A stretch of 64,000 nucleotides of DNA from CAYMZZ01 sp046297935 (lineage in GTDB: Bacteria; Bacteroidota; Bacteroidia; Chitinophagales; Chitinophagaceae), in assembly GCA_046297935.1 (NCBI GenBank), contig JBKBHA010000001.1, positions 779,453 to 843,452 of the forward strand. Reading direction: 5' to 3'. The first letter of the stretch is position 1. Each line of letters starts with the position of its first letter. Both the position numbers and the translations under genes were made by a program. Under the pieces are notes generated by a model, which saw only the letters and a program-made list of their open reading frames with translations, was not told the origin of the DNA and made no database searches. Shown here in pieces: positions 17,470 through 25,462 of the stretch.

Positions 17470-17566
17470 GTTTTAAATTCAAATAATTGGTTTTCAATAT
17501 CAAAAATTGTTGTAAAAAATTGTTTTTGGACGATGATTACGACAAAAATCAATACATTTGTTGTAA
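17433..17566. promoter_or_regulatory. Array of five TTGTYGYAA half-sites before the Fic gene
   Basis: TTGTTGTAA occurs at 17433-17441, 17507-17515 and 17558-17566. The inverted forms TTGCGACAA (17451-17459) and TTACGACAA (17537-17545) lie between them, so orientation alternates along the array. The last copy overlaps the -7 box TACATTTG (17553-17560) that precedes the GTG start at 17575. The arrangement looks like a cooperative operator, probably for the winged-helix N-terminus of the Fic protein itself (inference). Confidence 0.6.
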
Positions 17567-17574
17567 ATTGAGTT

Positions 17575-18987
17575 GTGAAATTTACCCCATATCAGAGAAA
17601 GATTGCTGATGAACTTGAGATGATAAGGGCTTTAATGGTCCGATTTCCCGGGGGAGTTAGTGCGCCCGACATACTTGACGAGGCCGGGCTTTCTATGGAA
17701 TTACACACCTTACAACGTCGGCTGAGAACGCTGGTGGAAAGTGGCCTGTTGTTGTCATCGGGATCGCGACGTACTACCAAATATTTTCCCGTTCCTCGTT
17801 TGCAGCCGTCCACAGTTTTAGAGGTACAGGAAAGTAATGAGAGTTATCTGGCTCTACATCCGATACCGCTAACCAGCAACAGCCGCGAAATTATTGCCTC
17901 CATCAACCGGCCTTTGTCGCAGAGAAAGCCAGTTGGGTATAATCGAGATTTTCTAGACGGCTACCGGCCAAATATTGATTTTTATTTGAGCGAGGCCGAG
18001 CGAAAGCAACTGGATTTGCTTACTACCACGCCGGGCGTTGAGGTGCAACCGGCCGGTACTTATTTTAAGAATATTCTTCAACGTCTACTCATTGATCTTT
18101 CCTGGAATTCAAGCAGGCTCGAAGGGAACACCTATTCGTTGCTGGATACCGAACGATTATTGTCGCAAGGCCTGATGGCGCCGAACAAGTCTGCCGCCGA
18201 AGCGCAAATGATTTTGAACCACAAAGATGCCATTGAATTTCTGGTTTCCGGCGTAAATGAGGTGGGCTTTGATCGGTACACGTTGCAGAACTTGCACGCC
18301 ATACTGGCTAATAATCTACTGCCTGATCCTGCAGCCCCAGGTCGCTTGCGTTCATTTGCGGTTGGTATACGGCAGTCGGCATATACGCCCACCGCAATTC
18401 CCCAGCTCATAGAAGAAATGTTTGAAATCATGTTAACTAAGGTGGCCGCCATTCACCATCCCCATGAGCAGGCACTCTTTCTGATGATTCATTTGCCTTA
18501 TCTGCAAGCATTCGATGATGTAAATAAAAGGTTGTCGCGCCTGGCAGCAAATATTTCCCTGAATAAACACAACCGGATTCCCATTTCCTTTGTGGGTGTG
18601 CCGGAAGATTTATATATAAAAGGATTGTTGGGGGTATACGAACTTAACCGTCCGGAGCTATTGAAGGATATCTTCATATGGGCCTGCTCCAGATCAGCAG
18701 ATCGGTATGCCAGTGTGCGTCAAACCATCGGCGAACCCGATCCCTTTAGGATACGATACCGACAAAAGCTACAAGCACTGGTAACGGAAATCATCTCCAA
18801 AGGTCTGTCACATAAGGAGGCCACAGCCTTTATTGATGCCGCTAGCCAGGTTGTGGCAAAGGCTGATCAGGCGGGTTTTCGTGAACTGGTGGAAACCGAA
18901 CTTTTGAGTTTGCATGAAGGCAATTTTGCCCGCTATAGGGTAAGCCCTACCGAATTTCGCAAATGGCGGCAAGGTTGGTACAACTAG
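17575..18987 (+). CDS. Fic-domain protein with N-terminal winged helix
   Basis: A 470-aa protein starting at GTG. Residues 1-70 look like a DNA-binding winged helix (FPGGVSAPDILDEAGLS, then LQRRLRTLVESGLL). The Fic core carries the inhibitory helix SSRLEGN near residue 180, matching the (S/T)xxxE(G/N) motif, and the catalytic stretch HLPYLQAFDDVNKRLSR near 306. This is a degenerate HPFxxGNGRxxR: the catalytic His, the acidic position and the final Arg are kept, while GNGR is DVNKR, as in a common bacterial subgroup. Fic enzymes AMPylate target proteins; the inhibitory motif holds ATP in an inactive position. The target is unknown. The upstream half-site array suggests self-regulation. Confidence 0.9.
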   Translation: MKFTPYQRKIADELEMIRALMVRFPGGVSAPDILDEAGLSMELHTLQRRLRTLVESGLLLSSGSRRTTKYFPVPRLQPSTVLEVQESNESYLALHPIPLTSNSREIIASINRPLSQRKPVGYNRDFLDGYRPNIDFYLSEAERKQLDLLTTTPGVEVQPAGTYFKNILQRLLIDLSWNSSRLEGNTYSLLDTERLLSQGLMAPNKSAAEAQMILNHKDAIEFLVSGVNEVGFDRYTLQNLHAILANNLLPDPAAPGRLRSFAVGIRQSAYTPTAIPQLIEEMFEIMLTKVAAIHHPHEQALFLMIHLPYLQAFDDVNKRLSRLAANISLNKHNRIPISFVGVPEDLYIKGLLGVYELNRPELLKDIFIWACSRSADRYASVRQTIGEPDPFRIRYRQKLQALVTEIISKGLSHKEATAFIDAASQVVAKADQAGFRELVETELLSLHEGNFARYRVSPTEFRKWRQGWYN

Positions 18988-18991
18988 TAGC

Positions 18992-19038
18992 GTATTTGGA
19001 AGATCGACTGTCCTCTTTCAAGGTCGTTTTCCAAATAC
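18992..19038. repeat. Inverted repeat after the Fic gene
   Basis: GTATTTGGAA (18992-19001) pairs with TTCCAAATAC (19029-19038), with an inner TCGAC/GTCG match. There is no T-run after it. It may be a weak terminator or the fold of an mRNA 3' end. Confidence 0.4.
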
Positions 19039-19128
19039 AAGTGTCTTTGCCCGGGAGATAAGATCGAACGGCTCAATATTTGTGGCCATTTCTCCAAAAA
19101 TTTGTTGACTTAAAGAAAGCTTTAAAAT

Positions 19129-19701
19129 ATGCTTTATCGTGCTACCAGTATTCTCCACTCCGGCAAGCAGGGGCTAAGTAATGGCTTGCTGCGCGTGTTA
19201 GTTACCATCTCAATTCTGTTGTTAATCATTTCGCCAATTGCTGCGCAAAAAGGCTTAAAGCGAAGCGTGTCGAACGGGGATACTACGTACGCCACAGCCG
19301 AAAAGAAAATATTTGCCAGGCCAGGAAGCAAGAATGCTGTTGGCGACATTTTGAAAAGCACATTCTACCGTTATCCTAACGGCTATAGTCTTTGTTTTTA
19401 TGTACAGAGTGGTCGCAGTAGCCATTTTTCCATCAGCGCGGGGGCAGAAGTAGTGTTGAAATGGGCCGACGGCAACAGCATCAGCTTACGTTGTCGCTCA
19501 GCCAGCCAATCTGCACCGAGTCGTTTGGACTATGGTGGGTGGCTCTATGCGTTTTATGGCCTTTCGGCTTCCCAACTAACCATGCTTGCGCAACAGCCGT
19601 TAAATCAAATAAATATCAGTAGTTCCACCGGCTGGATGGAATACCCAATGACTGACAGGAGTGCTAAGCTTGTGATGGAGCAGGCGGCATTGATTCGATG
19701 A
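19129..19701 (+). CDS. Hypothetical exported protein
   Basis: A 190-aa protein not recognised. Residues 20-40 are strongly hydrophobic (LLRVLVTISILLLIISPIAA) and are followed by AQKGL, so a cleavable signal peptide with a rather long n-region of 20 residues is likely. The mature part is Ser/Tyr-rich, with repeated short beta-like stretches (YSLCFYVQSG, VVLKWADGNSISLRC). Export to the periplasm or surface is inferred. Its stop overlaps the region just upstream of the ArsR operator, and it is probably transcribed separately. Confidence 0.6.
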   Translation: MLYRATSILHSGKQGLSNGLLRVLVTISILLLIISPIAAQKGLKRSVSNGDTTYATAEKKIFARPGSKNAVGDILKSTFYRYPNGYSLCFYVQSGRSSHFSISAGAEVVLKWADGNSISLRCRSASQSAPSRLDYGGWLYAFYGLSASQLTMLAQQPLNQINISSSTGWMEYPMTDRSAKLVMEQAALIR

Positions 19702-19746
19702 CTTTTTCTATCCTTGGCTTTTTTGAGAAAAAATTTCATAAAATGC

Positions 19747-19798
19747 GTAGGTATTTACCTACATATTTTTATATTTGTAGGCAGATACCTACAAATAT
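19747..19798 (+). promoter_or_regulatory. Double ArsR operator with embedded promoter
   Basis: GTAGGTATTTACCTAC (19747-19762) is a perfect 7-bp inverted repeat around TT. ATATTTGTAGG (19771-19781) and CCTACAAATAT (19788-19798) form a second, 11-bp repeat around 6 bp that runs into the start codon. The -7 box TATATTTG (19770-19777) lies between and inside them. Both sites contain GTAGGnnnnnACCTAC-like cores, so dimers bound here would block both promoter and start, fitting autorepression. Confidence 0.8.
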
Positions 19799-20129
19799 GG
19801 AAAAAAGGAGAGACGTCTTTGTGGCCATTGCCGATCCTACGAGAAGGGAAATAATCAACATGCTGGCTCAGCAATCGCTCAATTTAAATGCAATTGCAGA
19901 TCATTTCAACACGAGCAGGCCAACGATATCACAACATGTCAAATTTCTGGAAGATTGCGGGCTGATAATTATTCAAAAAAAAGGAAGGGAAAGATACTGC
20001 GAAGCAAAATTCGAAAGCCTTCGAGAAGTATCCCAATGGGTAGAGCAATTCCAGCAGTTCTGGACCGACAGATTCAACTCACTCGACACCTATTTGGAAA
20101 ATTTGCAAAAGAGGAAAAACAAGAAATGA
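19797..20129 (+). CDS. ArsR-family transcriptional repressor
   Basis: A 110-aa winged-helix regulator from the ATG at 19797, which sits inside the second operator; the 33 extra upstream codons overlap the promoter and are not homologous. The helix-turn-helix is visible in IADPTRREIINMLAQQSLN, LNAIADHFNTSRPTISQHVKFLED and the wing KKGRERYC. It lacks the usual metal-binding CxC, so it belongs to the non-metal subgroup typically paired with SRPBCC proteins. It overlaps the next gene by ATGA and controls the three-gene operon (inference from operator and coupling). Confidence 0.92.
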   Translation: MEKRRDVFVAIADPTRREIINMLAQQSLNLNAIADHFNTSRPTISQHVKFLEDCGLIIIQKKGRERYCEAKFESLREVSQWVEQFQQFWTDRFNSLDTYLENLQKRKNKK

Positions 20130-20662
20130 GAAGGCAAGAAATAAATAAGAATGACCGGCTGGTTCTCAGTCGTGTGTTCAATGCACCTAAGGAACTCGTC
20201 TTCGGTGCATTTAGTACAGTGGAAGCGTTGAATCAATGGTGGGGGCCGGCCGAGAGCCAGAATTCAGTCATTAGCCTCGATTTCCGACGGGGAGGAGTGT
20301 TTCATTTCAGGATGGATTTTGGTGGTAGCGTGATGTATGGTCGATTCCAATACATCGAAATACAGCCGCCGGATTATCTTGAATTTACCAATGCATTTGC
20401 TGATGAAAATGGAAATGTGGTACCAGCGCCATTCGATAAGAATTTCCCGTTGCAAGTGCTTTACAGGCTTGAATTTGAAGAAAAGGAAAAGGGCAAAACC
20501 ACGATTATTCTAACCGGTGAGCCTTTGAATCCATCATTGGTGCAGCAACAAGCATTCGATTCGTTAATGCCGAGCATGAATGCAGGTTTCGAGAGGACAT
20601 GGAACAAACTCGAGCTTTATCTGGAAAACCAATTCATACCGTCTAAACAGGAATCAAAATGA
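20126..20662 (+). CDS. SRPBCC (AHSA1-like) domain protein
   Basis: A 178-aa protein from the ATG at 20126, which overlaps the ArsR stop (ATGA). It has the AHSA1/START-fold pattern: RVFNAPKELVFGAFSTVEALNQWWGP at the N-terminus, FRRGGVFHFRM, then MNAGFERTWNKLELYLE in the C-terminal helix. Such proteins bind hydrophobic ligands; those next to ArsR repressors have no known ligand. The gene overlaps the downstream one by another ATGA, indicating strict co-translation. A longer frame from 19955 shares DNA with the ArsR gene and is not real. Confidence 0.9.
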   Translation: MRRQEINKNDRLVLSRVFNAPKELVFGAFSTVEALNQWWGPAESQNSVISLDFRRGGVFHFRMDFGGSVMYGRFQYIEIQPPDYLEFTNAFADENGNVVPAPFDKNFPLQVLYRLEFEEKEKGKTTIILTGEPLNPSLVQQQAFDSLMPSMNAGFERTWNKLELYLENQFIPSKQESK

Positions 20663-21231
20663 GAAAGCTAAAATTACAGATGCAAATTTCAATAGATGGT
20701 TCTCCTCAATTCGGGATCATTGATGAACAAAAGTGGGTGACATGGGCCTGGCATGAAATAAGAAATGAGGTGCTCGAACTGGCGGATTCCTGCGACACTG
20801 AATTGATCGGCAGGAAGCTGGCAGTGGATTATATTCCTTATTGGGCTGAAGCACTTTTGCAACCAGCGTCTCCCATGCATGAAGTTGCATTGATTAAGGC
20901 CAGGCAGAAGAAAATTGTATTTACAAAAACTTTGAATAGCTCATTTTGGCCCGATGTAGACCTGGCGAACGGTGAACTTGTTGAAGAGATAACCAAACTC
21001 AAAAAGCAAACCGGGAAAGATATAATAGTCTACGGTGGTACTTCATTCGTATCTGAGTTGATTGAGCAAGGCCTGATTGACGAATTCTATTTCTTCGTGA
21101 ATCCTGTTGCGCTGGGAGAAAACGGCATTTCACTTTTTTCAGGAATGAAATCGTTTATACCTCTGGCGCTTAAGAAGTGCATTCCTTACCCGTCTGGTAT
21201 TGTATTGCTAAACTATGAACTAAAAAAATAA
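20659..21231 (+). CDS. Dihydrofolate reductase-like (RibD C-terminal) protein
   Basis: A 190-aa protein of the RibD_C/DHFR-fold family. It has KLKLQMQISIDG at the start, then KLAVDYIPYWAE, the NADPH-side motif GKDIIVYGGTSFVSELIEQGLIDEFYFFVNPVALG, and a final beta strand. This family is widespread next to ArsR/SRPBCC pairs; reductase activity on a small heterocycle is assumed, not shown. It is the last gene of the operon, joined to the SRPBCC gene by an ATGA overlap. Confidence 0.9.
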   Translation: MRKLKLQMQISIDGSPQFGIIDEQKWVTWAWHEIRNEVLELADSCDTELIGRKLAVDYIPYWAEALLQPASPMHEVALIKARQKKIVFTKTLNSSFWPDVDLANGELVEEITKLKKQTGKDIIVYGGTSFVSELIEQGLIDEFYFFVNPVALGENGISLFSGMKSFIPLALKKCIPYPSGIVLLNYELKK

Positions 21232-21328
21232 CCTCTGGGAAAACTATCTGTTTAGTAGGCAAAATATTTACCTCCATGCTGAGTTGACAAGGCGAACCAA
21301 AAAAGTTTTTGATTGGGAATAATAATGG

Positions 21329-21748
21329 ATGATGCTTGTCTTTTTCGCAATTGTGTATGCCGTAATGTTTTTGAACGTGGATAAACTTAGCCGTTACAAT
21401 ACGAGCACTACTCGCATCTACATGTCTTTGCTCATGGTGTCGCCTATGGCGGTTTTGATGTTGGTGATGATGGGTGAAATGTATCCCAATAAATGAATCA
21501 ATAATGCAATTATTATCGGCAGCATTGTTTTGTTTGCTGCTGTTCCCGCCGCCCTGCGTACGCAAACGCCGATCGGAGATGTTCAGTACATGAAAGCGAT
21601 GATTTCTCACCATTCTTCTGCTATAATGGTGAGCAAACATGCCAACATTGAAAATTCCGAAGCAAAGAGACGTTCTGAACAGGTAATCCAATCTCAGGAA
21701 AGAGAGATCGCCGAAATGAAAGCCTTACTACGCCGATTGGAAAAATGA
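21329..21748 (+). pseudogene. DUF305 protein gene interrupted by an in-frame TGA
   Basis: One frame from ATG 21329 to the stop at 21746-21748 reads as a DUF305 protein apart from a TGA at 21494-21496. The first part has two hydrophobic segments ending in GEMYPNK, followed by the stop. The second part continues in frame with INNAIIIGSIVLF, then the DUF305 core QYMKAMISHHSSAIMVSKHA, QSQEREIAEMKALLRRLEK. DUF305 proteins are ferritin-like, often linked to metal stress. The second half could in principle restart, but would lose two membrane segments. A TGA-decoding tRNA is not expected in this phylum, so this is a nonsense mutation. Confidence 0.8.
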
Positions 21749-21763
21749 TTCCTTTGATTTGTG

Positions 21764-21844
21764 GGATTCGAACCTGCGACCCTCCCGACTAAAGTCGGGA
21801 TGCGCTATCGGATGAGGAAAAAAAGACTCTTGATTACTCAAGAG
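21764..21844. repeat. Left copy of 81-bp direct repeat (attachment-site-like)
   Basis: The minus strand reads as the 3' half of a tRNA: D-arm-like CTCATCCGATAGCGC, an anticodon-arm-like palindrome TCCCGACTTTAGTCGGGA, and the T-arm GCAGGTTCGAATCC. The 5' acceptor half is missing and the central arm leaves a 6-nt loop, so this is not a working tRNA. The copy at 63919-64000 matches over its full visible length. Confidence 0.85.
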
Positions 21845-21850
21845 TCTTTT
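21821..21850 (-). terminator. 13-bp hairpin with T-run, tRNA-terminator-like
   Basis: AAAAGACTCTTGA and TCAAGAGTCTTTT form a perfect 13-bp stem with loop TTAC. On the minus strand it follows a tRNA-3'-end-like CTCCCGAC and ends in a T-run, as expected for the terminator of a lost tRNA gene. Confidence 0.8.
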
Positions 21851-21854
21851 CGAA

Positions 21855-21941
21855 GTCGGGAGAACTGGACAAATGTCGAACCAGTTTATCAAAGATTTAA
21901 AGGCTATTGACGAGTTTTACTGGCAAATAGGCAACTTGTGA
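21855..21941 (+). repeat. 49-bp repeat copy 1 with 22-codon mini-ORF
   Basis: The first 49 bases (21855-21903) match 24139-24187 with four differences. From ATG 21873 a 22-codon frame reads MSNQFIKDLKAIDEFYW and on to TGA at 21941. The partner copy encodes a peptide of the same length and similar sequence, and a third decayed version lies at 21991-22047. The opening GTCGGGAG resembles a tRNA 3' end on the opposite strand. Confidence 0.7.
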
Positions 21942-21990
21942 ATGGCTCTGAATGTTATTACCTCAATAGGTAGTCCCAAGGGAATCGAAC

Positions 21991-22047
21991 TCGAACCAAA
22001 TTCTTGATGATTTGAAGAAATTGGCGACATTTCACGACATTAAGTAG
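21991..22047 (+). other. Decayed third copy of the mini-ORF
   Basis: The frame reads SNQILDDLKKLATFHDIK and a TAG, similar to the two 22-codon frames at 21873 and 24157, but no ATG precedes it (an in-frame TAG lies at 21967). The upstream GTCCCAAGG stands where GTCGGGAG is in the others. The rest of the gap 21942-22118 shows nothing. Confidence 0.5.
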
Positions 22048-22118
22048 CTCAAACAGGACATGGAAAGTTCGAGTACTTTCTGTTGGCTGATAAAGTCTTC
22101 AACGAAGAATTACCTGCG

Positions 22119-23663
22119 TTAATCAATCTTATCTACTACCAGTTTATAGTGAGGGTCTTCCAATACATTTACTTCAATTATTTCATCTGCGTTTTTTAAA
22201 AGAAGGCGACAATCATCGCTTAAATGTCGCAGGTGTAATTTTTTACCGGCAATTTTATATTGCTCAGTCAATTTATTTAACGCTTCAATAGCACTCATAT
22301 CTACGATCCGGCTTTCTTTAAAATCAATAATTACTTCTATTGGATCTCCGGTAATATCAAATTTTTCAGTAAAAGCTGCTGTAGACCCAAAAAATAAAGG
22401 GCCATATATCTCATAATGTTTAGCTCCATTTTGATCCGTATATTTTTTTGCTCTTATTCTCTTAGCGCTTTCCCAGGCAAAAACCAGTGCAGAAATTACC
22501 ACTCCTATTAGTACAGCCAAAGCCAAGTTATGCAGCAAGACAGTGATAGCGGCTACCAGAATGCCTACAAAAATATCATGACGGGGCATTTTTCCAATCA
22601 TCCTGATACTGGCCCACTCAAACGTTCCGATTGCCACCATAATCATCACACCGGTCAGTGCGGCCATTGGAATTTGTTCAATTAAAGATGAGCCAAACAT
22701 GATAAAGATGAGTAACATCACCGCTGCGACTATACCTGACAGGCGAGCCCTTGCACCGGCTGAAATATTAATCAGGCTTTGGCCAATCATCGCACAACCA
22801 CCCATACCAGAAAATAAACCAGTTACAATATTGGCAGCACCCTGAGCTACAGCTTCTTTATTACCGCGGCCCCTGGTCTGGGTGATTTCATCTATCAGGT
22901 TAAGCGTTAGCAAACTTTCAATCAACCCGACGCCTGCTACTATAAGCGCATAAGGGGAAATGATGGCCAATGTCTCTAATGTAAACGGAACATCAGCAAT
23001 GTGAAACGGCGGAAACCCTCCCTGGATGGAGGCTATATCACCCACCGTGCGTGTGTCAATACCAAATCCAATAACAATACCTGAGATAACCAGAATAGCG
23101 ACCAATGATGAAGGAACCGCTTTGGTAAGTTTTGGCAAACCCCAAATGATGAGCATTGTTAACAGCACTAATCCGAGCATCAGCGCCAAAGGAACACCGT
23201 TCATCCAATGTGCTATTCCCTGACCATCTGTTACCTTAAACTGTCCCAGTTGCGACATAAAGATCACGATGGCCAAACCGTTAACAAAGCCAAACATTAC
23301 TGGGTGAGGGACTAACCGAATAAACTTTCCCAACTTTAATAAGCCAGCTAAAACCTGGATAATACCAGCCAACACAACCGTCGCAAAAATGTATTCAACG
23401 CCATGTGAGGCGGCAAGACTAACAATAACTACAGCTATGGCTCCGGTCGCGCCGGAAATCATACCTGGTCTTCCTCCAAATATAGAGGTAACCAAGCCTA
23501 TTGTAAAAGCCGCATAAAGGCCAGTTAAAGGAGATAACCCTGCAATCAACGCAAAAGCAACAGCTTCAGGAATCAATGCCAGAGCTACGGTCAGACCCGA
23601 TAATATTTCCGTTTTGTAGTTTACCTTTTGTTTAAAATCAAATAAATTAAAATATGCCTTCAT
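22119..23663 (-). CDS. SulP-family anion transporter with STAS domain
   Basis: A 514-aa transporter from the ATG at 23663 (an upstream start would add 19 residues without homology). The first 400 residues have the SulP/SLC26 membrane fold: GLTVALALIPEAVAFALIAG, TGLYAAF, GMISGATGA, and the GGMGGCAMIGQS-like region (GLFSGMGGCAMIGQSLINIS). The C-terminal 100 residues are a STAS domain with IIDFKESRIVDMSAIEAL. It carries sulphate, bicarbonate or similar anions through the inner membrane; the ion is not evident. It is alone between two 49-bp repeats and reads against neighbouring genes. Confidence 0.93.
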   Translation of the reverse strand: MKAYFNLFDFKQKVNYKTEILSGLTVALALIPEAVAFALIAGLSPLTGLYAAFTIGLVTSIFGGRPGMISGATGAIAVVIVSLAASHGVEYIFATVVLAGIIQVLAGLLKLGKFIRLVPHPVMFGFVNGLAIVIFMSQLGQFKVTDGQGIAHWMNGVPLALMLGLVLLTMLIIWGLPKLTKAVPSSLVAILVISGIVIGFGIDTRTVGDIASIQGGFPPFHIADVPFTLETLAIISPYALIVAGVGLIESLLTLNLIDEITQTRGRGNKEAVAQGAANIVTGLFSGMGGCAMIGQSLINISAGARARLSGIVAAVMLLIFIMFGSSLIEQIPMAALTGVMIMVAIGTFEWASIRMIGKMPRHDIFVGILVAAITVLLHNLALAVLIGVVISALVFAWESAKRIRAKKYTDQNGAKHYEIYGPLFFGSTAAFTEKFDITGDPIEVIIDFKESRIVDMSAIEALNKLTEQYKIAGKKLHLRHLSDDCRLLLKNADEIIEVNVLEDPHYKLVVDKID

Positions 23664-24096
23664 GATGAGGGAATTGACAAAATGAGTAATAAAAATAGTG
23701 GAAATTGAAAAGCCCGGCAACCAGGAGCTGCGGGAAATAAAGATGATTACCTGATTATCAGGGTGGAGTAACTGCGGAAGATGTAGTAATTCTTTTCATT
23801 TCGTGGGCGAAAATAAGATTTTAAAATGAAGATGTAAAGACCCGTAATAAAAATTATATTTCGCAGGCCAGGCAATTTTTGTTGCTGCCGCTCCTGATCC
23901 TATCTTTTAATGAAATTGGAATTTATTCTTTTGAGGTATGATGTAGATAAGGCAGCAAAAGCGGTATCGGAAAACTCTGTCGTTGTATGCGTCTCCTAAA
24001 AGCTATGCTTAATACTGGATTCGAACCCCATAAATTACTCCTTCACAATACATTGACGATTTAGAAGTTAAAAGAAGTGAAATTTATTCGAACAAA
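23664..24096. other. Gap upstream of sulP; no gene seen
   Basis: No frame here looks coding. The sequence 24014-24028 (CTGGATTCGAACCCC) again resembles a tRNA T-arm on the minus strand, which suggests another tRNA remnant. No clear sulP promoter box was found. Confidence 0.4.
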
Positions 24097-24128
24097 AAAG
24101 GCCTCAAGTCCAATGACTTAAAGCCTTT
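24097..24128 (-). terminator. Second tRNA-terminator-like hairpin
   Basis: AAAGGC (24097-24102) with AAGTC (24106-24110) pairs with GACTT (24115-24119) and GCCTTT (24123-24128). On the minus strand it follows the tRNA-3'-end-like GCTCTCCCGAC and ends in a T-run, exactly parallel to the hairpin at 21821. Confidence 0.7.
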
Positions 24129-24138
24129 CCTATTTTCT

Positions 24139-24225
24139 GTCGGGAGAGCTGGACAAATGTCGAACCAATTTATTGAAGATTTAAAGGAAATTTCGGCCAT
24201 TTACGGACAATTTGAGGGGTTATAG
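24139..24225 (+). repeat. 49-bp repeat copy 2 with 22-codon mini-ORF
   Basis: Matches 21855-21903 over 24139-24187 with four differences. ATG 24157 opens a 22-codon frame (MSNQFIEDLKEISAIYG, then TAG at 24225). Together with copy 1 it brackets the SulP gene, so the pair could mark a small island or a past integration. Confidence 0.7.
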
Positions 24226-24436
24226 GAATCCCATTTAGAAAAATGACTTTATGACAGACCCTAATTGCCTTCCGTTATTTGCCTGCTTAAAGCGCAAAAC
24301 TGGTAAATCCATGCTACCAAATGATAGATTGGCATGCCTAAGATAAGTTTCGCAAATCTATTTCCCAAGGCTGTATTTGCGAAAGCATTGCTATGGTTTC
24401 GTATATTTATGAGTTGGCAGCAAGCTATCATCAAGT

Positions 24437-25219
24437 ATGGAAATAGACATTAATGATATAAGAAAGATGGTTTCTGATTTCAGAAAAGAACATTCAGAAT
24501 TAGGGAAAATAATTAACCCAATTATTGAAAAGTACAATTTACCAAGAAAAGAAATACTTGAAGTTTGTCAGATCGGAAAATTCGCATACAAAGTAAATTC
24601 AGAAATAAAAATCATTGAAAAGCCAAAACCACCTGACCCAGATTTTATTATCGAACTTAATTCCAAGTTGATTGGTCTTGAGCACACTCGAGTTTTTACT
24701 GAAAATGCAGATAATTACAATAGGGTGATATCAATTATTCACTTAGCAGAAGAAATTTTTAGCTCTCAATTTCCTAATGACATAGTAAGCACAATTATTT
24801 CAATTAAAGATGATCGAATAAATTATAAACAAATAGAAAAAAGAAAATTAGCAACTGAGTTAGCTAACTATATCTATAACTCTTACAAAGGCGTAGAGAT
24901 TGAGATTCCCTCCTTTGTAGCAGCCCTCAAAGTAACCAAGCATTCAAAGTTGAGTTTTTCATATAAAGAGAAAAAATGGCAGGGACCGTATCTAACGAAA
25001 GAACGATTAGAAATTGAAATCAAAAAGAAAGAGAAAAAGATTGAAAAATATAAAAAAGGCAACAATAAAATTACAGAGTTTTGGCTCGTGCTATTAGTTG
25101 GCTCATTAAATTCAGCATCCTATCAATTAGATGAAAATTTAAATTATAAAACAGAATCGATATTTGACCAGGTTTATCTAATGGCAGATTTCGACGCTGA
25201 AATAATTAGAATAAATTAA
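24437..25219 (+). CDS. Passenger protein, possible PD-(D/E)XK-like fold
   Basis: A 260-aa, Lys/Glu/Ile-rich, AT-rich protein without a known family. Residues 66-84 read PDPDFIIELNSKLIGLEHT, a spacing seen in PD-(D/E)XK-like nucleases with Asp69 and Glu82 (inference; the usual Lys is His or Thr here). Residues 188-212 are a highly charged Lys/Glu helix. It is a single gene followed within one base by a long attC-like repeat. Base composition differs clearly from the host genes to the left. It may be a cassette-borne defence or addiction gene, but no partner is adjacent. Confidence 0.55.
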   Translation: MEIDINDIRKMVSDFRKEHSELGKIINPIIEKYNLPRKEILEVCQIGKFAYKVNSEIKIIEKPKPPDPDFIIELNSKLIGLEHTRVFTENADNYNRVISIIHLAEEIFSSQFPNDIVSTIISIKDDRINYKQIEKRKLATELANYIYNSYKGVEIEIPSFVAALKVTKHSKLSFSYKEKKWQGPYLTKERLEIEIKKKEKKIEKYKKGNNKITEFWLVLLVGSLNSASYQLDENLNYKTESIFDQVYLMADFDAEIIRIN

Positions 25220-25426
25220 CCGTCTGCTGCCAACATGGAGTTTTCTGCTATGCTGGCTGAAGAATATATACTGATCGTCCCGTTCGCTTATCAGCTATAG
25301 TTCGGGCTGAACGAATAAAGCCGAGCAACAGAATATAACATCAACTATATTAACTTTACTCAGCAGCGGGGTTCGGGCTGAAGAATCACAGAATACCAGC
25401 ACAGCAGAAAGCCCTGACCGTTATGT
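25220..25426 (+). repeat. attC-like site 1
   Basis: The outer arms TTTCTGCTATGCTGG (25242-25256) and CCAGCACAGCAGAAA (25396-25410) are complementary with one mismatch across a 139-nt spacer. The end is CCCTGACCGTTATGT, with GTTATGT (25420-25426) fitting the integron core GTTRRRY. It fills the space between two unrelated plus-strand genes, as in a cassette array. Confidence 0.55.
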
Positions 25427-25462
25427 GCAAGCTTAACAGACAACTCTCAATGCCAATGTAAT

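Noticed and set aside
21764..21820. Functional tRNA gene
   Set aside because: The 5' acceptor half is missing and the anticodon-like arm has a 6-nt loop; only a remnant is supported.
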